Shown: one piece after another, positions 16,734 through 26,786 of the stretch | Layout: the number at the start of each line of letters is the position of its first letter | How positions within the stretch are numbered: position 1 is the stretch's first letter | From: DATIJJ01 sp964612855 | GTDB lineage: Bacteria; Pseudomonadota; Gammaproteobacteria; DSM-16500 | Direction: 5' to 3' | Assembly: GCA_964612855.1 (NCBI GenBank) | Contig: CAZTDR010000004.1 | Coordinates: 1-62,703 of the forward strand | DNA length: 62,703 nt | Program-made: the position numbers and the translations under genes | The notes under the pieces: model-generated | Databases searched by the model: none | What the model saw: the letters and a program-made list of their open reading frames with translations, nothing else | Told to the model about the DNA's origin: nothing

Positions 16734-19700
16734 CCACCTGACGCTTTGAAATTCGGATGTTTTTCTGTTTCTCGTATGATACTCAACACGTCCTCTTCCT
16801 CTTGTTGGGACAATGAAACACCTGCTCCCACTTGCTTGATGAGGCGCTCTAATTTATCAATATGGTCCGATCCATTACCTACTTTATCTTTCAACGCTTG
16901 CAATTCTTGTAACTCTTTTTCTACTTTATTATCACTACCCCGCCTCAACCACTCTTGCGCTCCTTTAATTTCAGTTTGTCCGGGCTCATAAGAAAGGGTC
17001 GACTTATTTTCATAAGGAATATTTCTCACTTTACACAACAGAATAAAAGACTTTGTTATCAAGGGATCGCCTGGATAATCATAAATGTACATTTTTCCAT
17101 TGACGCCGACCGCAGAAACAAACGACTCAATTTGCGCATTCACAAATTTCAAATAATGTCCGTTTGGAATAAACCCGGGTGAAAAACCCGGAGACGCCTC
17201 AATTTTATTCATCATCCTCTGTTGCACTACATTCACTAAGTTAACCGACTCTTCACGGAGCTGCGCATCTTTCATGTTGCTCAGCATTTCCTGCTGACGC
17301 AAAAAGTTATACAGGCCATTTACGGTGGGTGTCGGTTCTTTATATTGTTTAAACATATCTTCCAGCGCTGCTTTCTGACGCTCGTCTTTTGCATTGCCAA
17401 CAATAGCAGCAAACGTTTGGCGAAGTGCCGCTTGATACAAGTCTTGAATAATAGCGGGCAATTGATGAATCGCAATTTGATATTGATCTTGGGCTGTCAC
17501 TTTTTCTGTGTAGCAACCTAATTTTTCCGTCATTTTTTCAGTAAAGGCACTGGATTTCGTCCCTTTGGGAATAGAATCATCTTTGACATAATTAATCGCG
17601 CCTTCTCCCCGCTTTAAGGTTTGAGAACGATTTTCTGCTGCAATGACTGGGTTGCGTAATGTCTCATGCACATTGATCGATTTTTCCATTTTTTCAAGGG
17701 GGAACACTTTTCGCATCACTCCAGCAGGCACAAACACTTCAGTCTGCTGCGTATGCAATTGGGCATGTGCTGCTTGATGATGGGTTGCAAAAAATGTATC
17801 AATGAGAGGAGAAACAGAAATCTGATCACGCACTGCTTGGCTATATTGCACTTTGTCAGCAAGCGAGACAAAATAACGGCGAAACACGCTGGCCGCCGTC
17901 ACATCCGCATCCAATTGTGCTTGCTGTTTATCCGCTTCTTGCTGCATTTCTTTCGCACGTCGTTCTTGTTCTAGCGCAAGCTCCGCTTGCTGGATTTCCT
18001 GCGCTCGAAGTTTAGCAGCGTCACTTTTTATCTTTAGAGCACGCTCTTCATTGACAATTCGTTGTTGTTGCGTATTAATTACGAATGTACGCGCACTTTT
18101 ATCGAGTGCATCAATCAAAAATCGAAGTGACTTTTGATCCCATACTGCATTCTTTAAGGGAACAGGATGAAAATCCGATTTAAATTTGGACTCAAGCGGT
18201 TTGGCTTCCTCTTCAAATTCCAGCTCAGACGCCAATTCAAATTTGGCCTCTGAGCGAACCTCTGATTCGGATTCAGATTCGGATTCAGACTCGACTTCGC
18301 GCTTAAGTTCAGGCGAGTCAGGCTCAACCTCAAAATCATATTTAAAGTGATCAGCAGCCTCATCATGATCATGCGCGATCGGATGATCATTTAACGTAGC
18401 TTCCTCCCAACACTGTTGGACATTTGCTAAAAGTTGAGCGGCTTGCGTAGCGGCTTCCCTTTCATCCAAAAGAATAGCTTCTTTATCATGGTGTATTTGT
18501 TGCGCTAGTATTTCTTTTAAATCAGCATCAATCGCAGTGACGAACCCACTACATTTAAGGCGCTCTGCTTCGAATATCCTATTTTGCTCTTCGCTCAAAG
18601 AAATATGGCCTGCCCTTCTTTGAAAATCTGTAATTAATATGGTTTTATGAATCTCAGTGATTTCTGCAACAGAAAGGTCTGGGTGTTTCTGCAATTGTTG
18701 AACCAAGCTTAGCTGCAATTCACAAGATGTTAAATATCGCTTTGAGAGATTCAATCCAAGGGCTTCTCCTTCATGAAAAACGACCTGAAAAGCCTGTTGT
18801 CTAGATGTTTCATTCCAAATTCGATTAGCCATGCTCAATAAAGTAAATAATCGTTCTCTTTTTAATGTACTAAGAAAATCTAAATTGGTTGCCACATTGA
18901 TTGAAGCTATTAAATTCATAACAGACTGGTTGTCAATCTTAGACTCTTGACCAGTAATTCGCTTTGATAAATCTACGTTTTTCAAAACATCACGTACGTA
19001 ATGCTGCTCAAGTAGATTTCCATATTTATCTAATATCGCTTTTGCTGCATGAAAGAACTGATTAGGTTTATTATGAGTGCTAGCAATTGATTGTATTGAT
19101 AAAAAGTATAACGATTTGAGAACAATTTTTTGATGAACTTCACTTAACTCTTCAAAAACATTATTTTCCAACATAGCTCTCACTAAGCGAGCAAGTAAAA
19201 GCTGCCTAAGATCTTGAGGGAGTGCACCCAAATGATTATTAGGATTGCTTCCCCCCCTCTCATTCTCTTGATCGCTACTGCGTTCTAGTCTGTGGTGAAC
19301 ATCCATCAGCATATGCACAACAAGCTGCTTGCCTTCTTCTTTATCACCAACAAAAAGTCTTTTCAACCAGCTCATTTCAAATAAATTAATTGCGATATCA
19401 GGATAGCAGTTTATGAACTTGAACAAGCTAGCTTGATTCCCGAACTCTAATGAAGAGTTAAATCCAAATGCAACTAACTTAAATAAACTTAAAAAACTAT
19501 CTTTTCCTACCGCTTCTAATTCACTGCGAGGACGCATCTCAGGAGGCAAATCAAATAGCTTTTCTATGTAATTCCAGCGCTGCTCCAAGATACTTCTTAC
19601 TTGCGTATACATTTGCTTGGCGGCGATAACGGTTGCATCCTCTGCTTTTGCTTGATGTAAATCGGCCTGTGCATTATTCCTTTGTAAAAATTTAAGAACC

Positions 19701-20779
19701 ACACCCTTGATATTAGTCATATCAATTTCTGCAGGCGCTTTAAATAAGCCTGATCCGTGCCAACCTTTTTTATTATCTTGTGCTTGTAATAATGGCATAC
19801 ACGCGAGAGCAGGTTGAGGACTAATACCATTTACATTTGGCGGGATGAAATAAAAATGGGTAAAAATGCTGACTGCTATTTTCTGCCCCTCGATTCTTTC
19901 ATGCTCATTCTGACCAAACAAAAGTCGCTCGCACACAAAAGGATTTTCCAATATGCCGAGGATACGAGTCATGATAGTTTTTTTGACGTCCTGACTTGTA
20001 TCGTTTTTAACATACACCATCATCTCTTTATTCAACCAGGCAATAACGTCCGCTTGTTTTACAAATTCAGGCAACGATTGATCAGAGCCATATTTTTTTA
20101 ATTCTTTCAAAAAATCATTCACTATAAGATGATGCTCTCGCTCTATGGGCTCAACATACTCATCTTTTTTTTCTTCTTGTTCTTTTGCAGCAGCTTTTAC
20201 TATATTTGCGACAGTTTGATAATTTTTGTGGGCTTGTTGTTGATCTTTTTTGACCCACTCAAAACATTCATCGATAATCGCTTGGGTATTTTCAATATCT
20301 TTAGCTGCCAGAAATTTTGGCCCAAACATATCTGCAATATCGTTGGCGTGATAATAAGCCCGTTTTGCGTCTAATTTTCGAAATAAGCGACGCAACTGAT
20401 TTTCGGCAAAAAGCGCATTCACTCGTATCTCTGTCTTGGTGGCATCCCCCCCCAAGGAATGTAACGCCTCTCTTAAAGCAGCTTTATTCCCAGGATAACG
20501 TCTACTCTTTGAATGTTGTGAAGAAGCTGAACCTTGTAACTTATGTAGCAATTCAGTCATGTCACTTTTCATACTTTTTTCATTCAACGAACGCATTTTT
20601 GCCTCTAACAACGTGAGGGCACCCTCTTCCTTCGAATCGGTCGATAATAATATCTCTCTCAATTGCGGCGCCGTGCTCGAGTCGTTTAACAAAGAATACA
20701 AGCGATCCTCAAATGACTGATGGTCTTTTGATGCATCGCTTAAAAAGTCGATACTTTTTTTTGATCGTCGTTCATGCAT
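16730..20779 (-). CDS. large helical protein, effector candidate (1349 aa)
   Basis: I do not recognise a named family. The protein is very large, hydrophilic, mostly alpha-helical and has no signal peptide. It includes a Ser-Glu dipeptide tract (about residues 827-840, encoded by a 12-bp tandem repeat near 18262-18297) in a Glu-rich segment. A coiled coil rich in Gln, Glu, Lys and Ala follows (about 920-970). A compact C-terminal segment (about 1215-1260, DPLITKSFILLCKVRNIPYE) resembles a segment in the 861-aa and perhaps the 672-aa proteins of this window. The end is acidic (QQEEEDVLSI). The stop codon is supplied by a REP element, so the original C terminus may have been longer. It is the third gene of an apparent three-gene operon. 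Secretion into a host is inference only. Confidence 0.8.
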   Translation of the reverse strand: MHERRSKKSIDFLSDASKDHQSFEDRLYSLLNDSSTAPQLREILLSTDSKEEGALTLLEAKMRSLNEKSMKSDMTELLHKLQGSASSQHSKSRRYPGNKAALREALHSLGGDATKTEIRVNALFAENQLRRLFRKLDAKRAYYHANDIADMFGPKFLAAKDIENTQAIIDECFEWVKKDQQQAHKNYQTVANIVKAAAKEQEEKKDEYVEPIEREHHLIVNDFLKELKKYGSDQSLPEFVKQADVIAWLNKEMMVYVKNDTSQDVKKTIMTRILGILENPFVCERLLFGQNEHERIEGQKIAVSIFTHFYFIPPNVNGISPQPALACMPLLQAQDNKKGWHGSGLFKAPAEIDMTNIKGVVLKFLQRNNAQADLHQAKAEDATVIAAKQMYTQVRSILEQRWNYIEKLFDLPPEMRPRSELEAVGKDSFLSLFKLVAFGFNSSLEFGNQASLFKFINCYPDIAINLFEMSWLKRLFVGDKEEGKQLVVHMLMDVHHRLERSSDQENERGGSNPNNHLGALPQDLRQLLLARLVRAMLENNVFEELSEVHQKIVLKSLYFLSIQSIASTHNKPNQFFHAAKAILDKYGNLLEQHYVRDVLKNVDLSKRITGQESKIDNQSVMNLIASINVATNLDFLSTLKRERLFTLLSMANRIWNETSRQQAFQVVFHEGEALGLNLSKRYLTSCELQLSLVQQLQKHPDLSVAEITEIHKTILITDFQRRAGHISLSEEQNRIFEAERLKCSGFVTAIDADLKEILAQQIHHDKEAILLDEREAATQAAQLLANVQQCWEEATLNDHPIAHDHDEAADHFKYDFEVEPDSPELKREVESESESESESEVRSEAKFELASELEFEEEAKPLESKFKSDFHPVPLKNAVWDQKSLRFLIDALDKSARTFVINTQQQRIVNEERALKIKSDAAKLRAQEIQQAELALEQERRAKEMQQEADKQQAQLDADVTAASVFRRYFVSLADKVQYSQAVRDQISVSPLIDTFFATHHQAAHAQLHTQQTEVFVPAGVMRKVFPLEKMEKSINVHETLRNPVIAAENRSQTLKRGEGAINYVKDDSIPKGTKSSAFTEKMTEKLGCYTEKVTAQDQYQIAIHQLPAIIQDLYQAALRQTFAAIVGNAKDERQKAALEDMFKQYKEPTPTVNGLYNFLRQQEMLSNMKDAQLREESVNLVNVVQQRMMNKIEASPGFSPGFIPNGHYLKFVNAQIESFVSAVGVNGKMYIYDYPGDPLITKSFILLCKVRNIPYENKSTLSYEPGQTEIKGAQEWLRRGSDNKVEKELQELQALKDKVGNGSDHIDKLERLIKQVGAGVSLSQQEEEDVLSIIRETEKHPNFKASGG
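18262..18297. repeat. 12-bp tandem repeat encoding a Ser-Glu tract
   Basis: Tandem GATTCGGATTCA-type units lie within the 1349-aa gene and encode alternating Ser and Glu. Such repeats can vary in copy number by slippage; since the unit is a multiple of three, the frame would be kept. Confidence 0.7.
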
Positions 20780-20799
20780 AAGTTATTTCCACTCGCTTT

Positions 20800-22818
20800 T
20801 TATTTAGGTGCTGGGCCGCTCGGTCCGCCCGCTTTAGCCTGCTGGGCCTCGGCTTTTGCTTTTTCTTGTTTGCGATCATGTTGATAATTTTCTATCGTCG
20901 CTTTCGCATGAACTCGAGACTCTTCTAACGTTTTAGAAACACCTGTTAAACAGTTAGCTGTTGTGCCGACTAATTCTTCCTGTTTTTCTTTTGAAGCGCC
21001 TGTTAATGTTTTAGCGGCATGATGCAGTAATTTGGCTTTGACGGATAAGTCTTGTAATTTCTGCTCCTGTAATGCTCTTAATTCTTCTAATTTTTGAACT
21101 TGGGCTTCTCTCCATTCCATGCTTGCTGGAGTTTGCATATGAGCAGGTTTTTTTAAGACACCCATTTGGCCACTAATGATTTCTTCTGTTTTAACAGCGA
21201 CTTTTAACTGAGCTGCTATCGCTTTTAGTCCTTGTTCGATTAATCCTATTTTTTCATCAATTGATTTATCTGGATCAATTCCGTGTGCCGTTTTATTAAG
21301 CTTGCTGATCGCATCTTCATCGATTTTTTTCTTTCTTTGCTGTTCAGAAAGCTCTTCCTCCGGTTTTAAGGGAGCTGAAGCAATCACAGGTTTACCGGCA
21401 GAACTATCCATCTCCGCTTCCGCTTGTTTATGCGCAGCATCATAAGCTTCTTTTAATTCGCCTTTGAGGTCACTGCTAGGCGGTTGCTCTAACTTATCTT
21501 TCGCATCCTTAACCCGCTCTTCCATTTGCTCGTGTGTTTTACCTATTACTTTTTCTTTCCGTGCGGCATCGCGCATTTCTTCTGCTTTGTCCAATACTTC
21601 TTGGATAGCGGTGTCACGAGAACGATCTTTAATTAAGTGCCTGACGATAGGAATCGCATTTTTAATTTGATCAAAAGCAACAGCAACTTTGTGTCGGGTA
21701 TTATCAAAAAATTCTTTGCGATCATTATCTCTCACTCGGATCATATAATTTCTTAAGTCATCGTCCAATTCTAAAGGAATATTTCTCAGTTGCGCTTCTT
21801 CAAATATAGCTAATATATTTTTTCTAATATAATCCGCTGTGAATTCCTGACTGGTAAACAGCATTTCTTTCATCTTAGCTACACCGCCATCATTGGCTGA
21901 GGCGTTGCTAATAACAGGTAAGCCAAATGTCATCCCATAACCCGGATCTTTAAATTGCATGACATCCATTGCAGCAGCATAACCGGCGCGAAATAACTCT
22001 TGATCTTCTTTACCGGTCACCTTATTTTTGGTCCATTCCCACAGCCCTTTTATATTTTTATCGTGCGTTTTTGACACCCATATCGGCTTAGGTCGGCAAC
22101 CATTTTGGGTATATTCAATTAATCTACCCTTAAAGGCACCTGACATACATCGGTAATACCTATCTTTCGAATCTCTAAATTTTTGCATTTTTCGGCGGAG
22201 GTCATCTTCTTTATCTACCCACTTAAGAACACCCTTCGGATCATCTTCATTTTGGATATCTTTTTCATCTTTTGGAGTAAGAGAAACCGGTTTAGGAAGT
22301 GGTCTGCTCAAACCATATTGCTCGCGGAGCTCTTTATTAAGGCCGAGAGCGTGATTGAGACCCACTTGGCGATCCACACTATTCGCTAATGCGCTTGCCG
22401 CATCTTCAAATTTTTTCGTTTTAAATGTTTCGAGTTCTTCTGCTTTTTGAGCCGCCCATTTTTTAGCTTGTTCACTCGCGGTGGATGAAGCGCTTAAGTC
22501 GGTCAATTGTTTTTTAGCGGGAGCAAAAGCTTGGTCCCATGCACTTTGTGTCCAAGGTAAAGAAGAATTCGTCACAGCATTATCATAGATTCTTTCCACG
22601 TTGCTTTTTAAAGCTTGCAACGCATTAGGCATTTCCGGGCCTGTAATGCCTTGATCCTTTAACTCTTTTTGAGTGCGTGTAACAAATTTTTCGAATTCTC
22701 CTGCATAATCTGATTCAGCAAAGGTATTTGCAACCCCTCTGACTTGATATCGTTGGGATATAGACTCCATGCGTTCTACCGCCGTATGGACTTTTTTCAT
22801 TTGTTCTACTGCACTCAT
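20800..22818 (-). CDS. helical protein, effector candidate (672 aa)
   Basis: This is an unrecognised, hydrophilic, largely helical protein with no signal peptide or membrane segment. The N-terminal 160 residues are predicted helical. The centre (about residues 230-390) is a more globular part with RYYRCMSGAFKGRLIEY and AGYAAAMDVMQFKDPGYG. The C-terminal third is coiled coil, ending in a Lys/Ala/Gln-rich tail with GGPSGPAPK. About residues 330-352 (YIRKNILAIFEEAQLRNIPLE) weakly resemble the C-terminal segment of the 1349-aa protein. It lies 75 bases after the 281-aa gene and 20 bases before the 1349-aa gene, so the three are probably co-transcribed. Confidence 0.78.
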   Translation of the reverse strand: MSAVEQMKKVHTAVERMESISQRYQVRGVANTFAESDYAGEFEKFVTRTQKELKDQGITGPEMPNALQALKSNVERIYDNAVTNSSLPWTQSAWDQAFAPAKKQLTDLSASSTASEQAKKWAAQKAEELETFKTKKFEDAASALANSVDRQVGLNHALGLNKELREQYGLSRPLPKPVSLTPKDEKDIQNEDDPKGVLKWVDKEDDLRRKMQKFRDSKDRYYRCMSGAFKGRLIEYTQNGCRPKPIWVSKTHDKNIKGLWEWTKNKVTGKEDQELFRAGYAAAMDVMQFKDPGYGMTFGLPVISNASANDGGVAKMKEMLFTSQEFTADYIRKNILAIFEEAQLRNIPLELDDDLRNYMIRVRDNDRKEFFDNTRHKVAVAFDQIKNAIPIVRHLIKDRSRDTAIQEVLDKAEEMRDAARKEKVIGKTHEQMEERVKDAKDKLEQPPSSDLKGELKEAYDAAHKQAEAEMDSSAGKPVIASAPLKPEEELSEQQRKKKIDEDAISKLNKTAHGIDPDKSIDEKIGLIEQGLKAIAAQLKVAVKTEEIISGQMGVLKKPAHMQTPASMEWREAQVQKLEELRALQEQKLQDLSVKAKLLHHAAKTLTGASKEKQEELVGTTANCLTGVSKTLEESRVHAKATIENYQHDRKQEKAKAEAQQAKAGGPSGPAPK

Positions 22819-22893
22819 AGATCAGCTCCGATCAAAATAACTATTTGATTATATAAATTATACACCAATAGACTTTTTTTGCTCATAAACCCG

Positions 22894-23739
22894 CTAAATA
22901 GCAGGGCCGGGGTATTTATTTTTCGCTTCTGTCGCATAAATCTTCACTTCAGCAGGTGAAGGCAAATAATGCAATATTTCCAGACGCTTACCGTGCAAAT
23001 CACCCAAATGTTGCAACTCAACCCAGGCACGACGCACCATTTTGTCAAAACCTGCAAATTCAATCACCCAATTGCGTTTATAGACTTCTTTAGCAATGAC
23101 GCTGGCGGTTTTCATCGCATCTTCCAATGTTCTTTCGTGAGAAAACAAGTCCTTCGGAGAGCCGACAATACAGCAACCACGGTCATAGATATTGTAATGT
23201 TCACTCATCCCTTCTAAGTTCAACGGAATTTTTTCACCGGGCGCATCTAGATTGTAAACATCCCAAATAGTCAACGTGGCAAATCGTTCCAATAAATAAT
23301 AAACTTCGTTAATCGTAATCGGGCGATTTAACAGTTCCTTCATATCAGGAAGAGGTAAATTTTTACCGAGTGCTTCCCAGACTTCTGCTTTTAACTTTCT
23401 AAACAGTTGATCGTCTTCTTTCATCGATGGACGAGGATTGATAGTGAAATCAAACTCCGTCGTCAATTCATCGGCTTCATCATTTACAGCAATAACCAAC
23501 ACTTTATACGATCCTTGCGTACCGATTGCAGGGATACCATTAATCATGCCTTCGGTAGTGCAAATTAAGCCATTAGGTAAAGGTTGGCCATCGGAGAGCT
23601 CGGCACGAATATACATTTTCCCACCCTCTCGGGATTGGATATAGTCACTCATCTTAAGAGGGCCAAACGTGGCACCTTCATTGACGATTTGAGCAGGGAT
23701 GGGTTTAATTAAACTGAGCGTGCTTGATGGCTCTGGCAT
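22894..23739 (-). CDS. protein with N-terminal Ig-like (He_PIG type) domain (281 aa)
   Basis: Residues about 8-100 look like a putative Ig/cadherin-like (He_PIG type) domain: IPAQIVNEGATFGPLKMSDYI, then AELSDGQPLPNGL, GMINGIPAIGTQGSYKVLVIAVND and FDFTINP. The remaining 180 residues are mixed helical with no recognised motif, and there is no signal peptide. He_PIG domains are usually in secreted or surface proteins, so a cytoplasmic-type N terminus is unusual and could fit export by a dedicated secretion system (inference). It is the first gene of a run with the 672-aa and 1349-aa genes. Confidence 0.75.
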   Translation of the reverse strand: MPEPSSTLSLIKPIPAQIVNEGATFGPLKMSDYIQSREGGKMYIRAELSDGQPLPNGLICTTEGMINGIPAIGTQGSYKVLVIAVNDEADELTTEFDFTINPRPSMKEDDQLFRKLKAEVWEALGKNLPLPDMKELLNRPITINEVYYLLERFATLTIWDVYNLDAPGEKIPLNLEGMSEHYNIYDRGCCIVGSPKDLFSHERTLEDAMKTASVIAKEVYKRNWVIEFAGFDKMVRRAWVELQHLGDLHGKRLEILHYLPSPAEVKIYATEAKNKYPGPAI

Positions 23740-23787
23740 ACAATCTATGTCCTTTGAAATGATGAAATAATTTCAACTGTTTTTTTG

Positions 23788-23842
23788 ATAGGGTGGATCA
23801 AACGTCAGAAAAGCGGATTTTTGTGGGATGGATTCACCCTTT
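23788..23842. repeat. degenerate GGGTGGATT-type hairpin
   Basis: GATAGGGTGGATCAAA and TGGATTCACCCTTTATC form an imperfect inverted repeat in the gap between feoC and the 281-aa gene. It resembles a decayed member of the TAGGGTGGATTA hairpin family. Confidence 0.4.
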
Positions 23843-23843
23843 A

Positions 23844-24062
23844 TCAAATCCACTCATAAATCTCAATCATCGCTGGCACGCATTTCATGCAGGTTTTTCC
23901 GCACGCAGGGGTTTGTGTAAATTGCCGCACGCAACCTTTGCGCAGCCAATGTGTCATCATACTGCGCAGCAGGTCAGAATCACAATTAAAATGCGCGCAT
24001 AATTTGGCGATGCTGGCTATTTTAACTTGCATTAAATAATTTTTAATTTCCAACAAGTTCAT
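23844..24062 (-). CDS. feoC: FeoC-like ferrous iron transport protein
   Basis: This is a small winged-helix protein of the Feo system, thought to modulate FeoB or transcription. The 72-aa product has an N-terminal helix-turn-helix-like segment (MNLLEIKNYLMQVKIASIAKL). It ends in a cysteine-rich part with Cys in CVRQF and ACGKTCMKC, consistent with the Fe-S-type cysteines of FeoC proteins. It overlaps the feoB stop by 20 bases. Confidence 0.8.
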   Translation of the reverse strand: MNLLEIKNYLMQVKIASIAKLCAHFNCDSDLLRSMMTHWLRKGCVRQFTQTPACGKTCMKCVPAMIEIYEWI

Positions 24063-26424
24063 ATCGTCGCCTCCACCCTGTTACTTCTTGTTTTTGAGCA
24101 TATACTCGTATGCCAAAAAAAATAAGGAGCATCACTACACCAATACCCATTAACCAACAGATCGATACGGTAGGATGCTGCAACAAAGTAAACGTTTGAT
24201 AAAAAGCAACCGCCGTACAATAAGCGACTGTTGTCGTCCAAAAAACAGAAAAAAACGCCCAACCGCGATGGATTTCGCGAAACATGGCAGCAATGGTTGA
24301 AACACACGGAAAATATAATAATACAAATAATAAATAAGCAATTGCCCCAATAGGACCATCAAATCGTTGGTACATAATGCCATACACGCCTTTCGTTAAC
24401 GCATGCACCGGCGCTTGAGCTAAGATCGGATTTGAAAAAGAATTCCCTAATTGCGCGAAATTCGTCGCGATAGAAGTAACAGCGGCGTGCAGCCCCCCCA
24501 GCAAATTAAAACCATCCGCTTGGAAAACAGTTAAATTACCGACTTCCGTATAAATTGTATTTAATGTTCCCACCACCACTTCTTTCGCTAATACGCCCGT
24601 CATTAATCCTACTGTTGCAGGCCAGTTATCTTCGTGTATGCCCATGGGTGCAAAAAGCGGTGTCAACGTTCGCCCCACAACTGATAACAATGAATGCGCA
24701 CTACCTGCACCGGTATTACTCGAACCATCGACATTGATGGCGTTTAATGCGCCGAGTAAGATACAAATGGGTACGATTAATTTTCCTGCACGGAACACAA
24801 AACCTTTTAAACGTTGCCATGCGTGCAAAAAAATCGTGCGGATATTGGGTAAATGATAAGAGGGTAATTCCATGACCAACGGTGCCGGATCACCACTTAA
24901 CAGCGTTTTTCGCAACATTAAGCCCGTCAGCATCGCCATGATAATACCAATCAAATACAACATAAATACGATATTTTGACCATGGAGAGGAAAAAAAGCG
25001 GCAGTAAAAACCGCATAAATCGCAAGCCTTGCACCGCAGGACATAAAGGGGCTCATCATGACCGTGAGAATGCGATCACGCTTATTTTCAAGCGTACGCG
25101 TTGCCATCACCGCCGGCACATTACAGCCGAAGCCAATAATCATGGGAACAAATGATTTGCCGGGTAATCCCAGTGCACGCATCAAACGATCAACCACAAA
25201 TGCCGCACGTGCCATGTAACCGGAGCCTTCTAAAAAAGCGAGAAACAAAAATAAGGCGCCAATGATGGGAATAAACGTAATGGTAGTATTAATGCCTTTA
25301 CCTACTCCATCTGCCAATAATGTCACGAGCCAAGTGGGGAATCCCAAGTGACCAAACAAATAAGCGCCGCCTTGGACAAACACTGTGTCACTGCCAATAT
25401 CAAAAAAATCCTGAAATGCGCCACCCACATTGATAGCGAAAAAAAACATGGCATACATGACAGCTAAAAAAATAGGAATGCCCAAGACTCGATTTAAGAC
25501 AATATTATCGAGGCGTTTTGTCCAGTTCGTTCGGGATTGGGTGGCTTTTTTAACACATGTTGCCATTACTTTTTGAATGTAACGATAACGCGCATCAGCT
25601 AACAAAATATCCGGGTCTTCTTGAAATGTGGTGCGTAACTGCGTTTGCTGATCATGAACAAATTGGATGGTCGTGGAATCCACGGCTTCACGTGCAAACT
25701 GATCCTCTTCCAGCAATCGAATCGCAAGCCATTCCGGATTAAACGCTTTGCTAGACACAGACTCGCGTGTCCGTCTCGCGGCATCGGCTGAAAGCGTCAA
25801 AACGCGCGTAATTTCTAAAATAGATTGGTACAACATTCCCGTAAAAATCGGATGAACTTTTCGCCTGCTGTGCGGATGAATAATCGCCTCTTTCAGCGCT
25901 TTGATTCCTTGACCTTTATGGGCTGCCAACGGTATCACTTCACAACCCAATGATTTAGCCAATATGTCGACTAAAATGTGCAGACCGCGCTTTTCAGCCA
26001 CATCGGTCATATTGACCACCACTAACATCGGCACTTGCATTTCAAGCAGCTGTAGCGTGAGGTATAAATTGCGCTCCAAATTGCTCGCATCCAGCACATT
26101 GACGATGAAATCTGCTTCGTGGCTTAAAATAAATTCACAAGCAATGCGCTCATCGAGAGAAGCCGATTCATGGACGATATTAAGGGAATAAGTGCCAGGT
26201 AAATCTACTACTTCGACCGTGGTATTTTGGCAGTTAAAAAAACCAGTCTTGCGCTCAACCGTCACCCCCGACCAATTTCCCACTCGCTGACGCGCGCCCG
26301 TTAAGGCATTAAATACCGTGGTTTTTCCGGAATTTGGATTACCGATCAACCCAATTTTTAAATTTTTAGGGGAAGAAAAGCAAGAAGCTGCGTCGTCACA
26401 GCAAGATCGATTGAATGTAGTCAT
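24043..26424 (-). CDS. feoB: ferrous iron transporter FeoB
   Basis: This is the GTPase-linked inner-membrane Fe(II) importer. The 793-aa product has an N-terminal G domain with G1 GNPNSGKT (residues 28-35), the switch region GNWSGVTVERK, G3 DLPGTYS (74-80) and G4 NMTD (about 138). Two Gate-type membrane blocks follow, with the conserved GFGCNVPAVMATR and SPFMSCGARLAIY stretches. Its ATG overlaps feoA by four bases. A Fur box upstream of feoA predicts induction by iron limitation. Confidence 0.97.
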   Translation of the reverse strand: MTTFNRSCCDDAASCFSSPKNLKIGLIGNPNSGKTTVFNALTGARQRVGNWSGVTVERKTGFFNCQNTTVEVVDLPGTYSLNIVHESASLDERIACEFILSHEADFIVNVLDASNLERNLYLTLQLLEMQVPMLVVVNMTDVAEKRGLHILVDILAKSLGCEVIPLAAHKGQGIKALKEAIIHPHSRRKVHPIFTGMLYQSILEITRVLTLSADAARRTRESVSSKAFNPEWLAIRLLEEDQFAREAVDSTTIQFVHDQQTQLRTTFQEDPDILLADARYRYIQKVMATCVKKATQSRTNWTKRLDNIVLNRVLGIPIFLAVMYAMFFFAINVGGAFQDFFDIGSDTVFVQGGAYLFGHLGFPTWLVTLLADGVGKGINTTITFIPIIGALFLFLAFLEGSGYMARAAFVVDRLMRALGLPGKSFVPMIIGFGCNVPAVMATRTLENKRDRILTVMMSPFMSCGARLAIYAVFTAAFFPLHGQNIVFMLYLIGIIMAMLTGLMLRKTLLSGDPAPLVMELPSYHLPNIRTIFLHAWQRLKGFVFRAGKLIVPICILLGALNAINVDGSSNTGAGSAHSLLSVVGRTLTPLFAPMGIHEDNWPATVGLMTGVLAKEVVVGTLNTIYTEVGNLTVFQADGFNLLGGLHAAVTSIATNFAQLGNSFSNPILAQAPVHALTKGVYGIMYQRFDGPIGAIAYLLFVLLYFPCVSTIAAMFREIHRGWAFFSVFWTTTVAYCTAVAFYQTFTLLQHPTVSICWLMGIGVVMLLIFFGIRVYAQKQEVTGWRRRYELVGN

Positions 26425-26654
26425 GCAAGAACCTGTTCAATATGCAAAATGTTCGCTTCGTCTTTGCGTAAACTTAAGGAAAATCCGCGAACAGTAATTT
26501 CAATGGGGTCCCCCAAGGGTGCAATTCGTGTCACGGTAAATTCTGTACCCGGCAGCAAGCCCATCGCAATTAAACGATGACGATATAATGATTCTCCTCG
26601 CTCAATGCGAAGAATACGCCCAGATTGGCCTTTTTTCATGGTTGAGAGCTGCAT
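26421..26654 (-). CDS. feoA: ferrous iron transport protein FeoA
   Basis: This is a small SH3-like cytoplasmic accessory protein of FeoB. The 77-aa product shows the family pattern GQSGRILRIERGESLYRHRLIAMGLLPGTEFTVTR followed by IEITVRGFSLSLRKDEA. It is the first gene of feoABC, with four-base overlap to feoB and a Fur box about 80 bases upstream. Confidence 0.95.
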   Translation of the reverse strand: MQLSTMKKGQSGRILRIERGESLYRHRLIAMGLLPGTEFTVTRIAPLGDPIEITVRGFSLSLRKDEANILHIEQVLA

Positions 26655-26733
26655 GGGTTTTGCCTTTATTCATTGCGTATTGCTGACAAAATTAGGAATT
26701 AGTATCCCCTTTCACAATCTATATTGTCAACAC

Positions 26734-26752
26734 AATTGAGAATTATTCTCAT
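26734..26752. promoter_or_regulatory. predicted Fur box
   Basis: The sequence AATTGAGAATTATTCTCAT is a near-perfect palindrome closely matching the inverted-repeat Fur operator. It lies about 80-98 bases upstream of feoA, where Fur with bound Fe(II) is expected to repress the feo operon. It could also influence the divergent 861-aa gene, whose start is about 310 bases away on the other side. Confidence 0.75.
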
Positions 26753-26786
26753 CTAGGATAAGATTCATCCTCTTTTCTCTTTAAAA

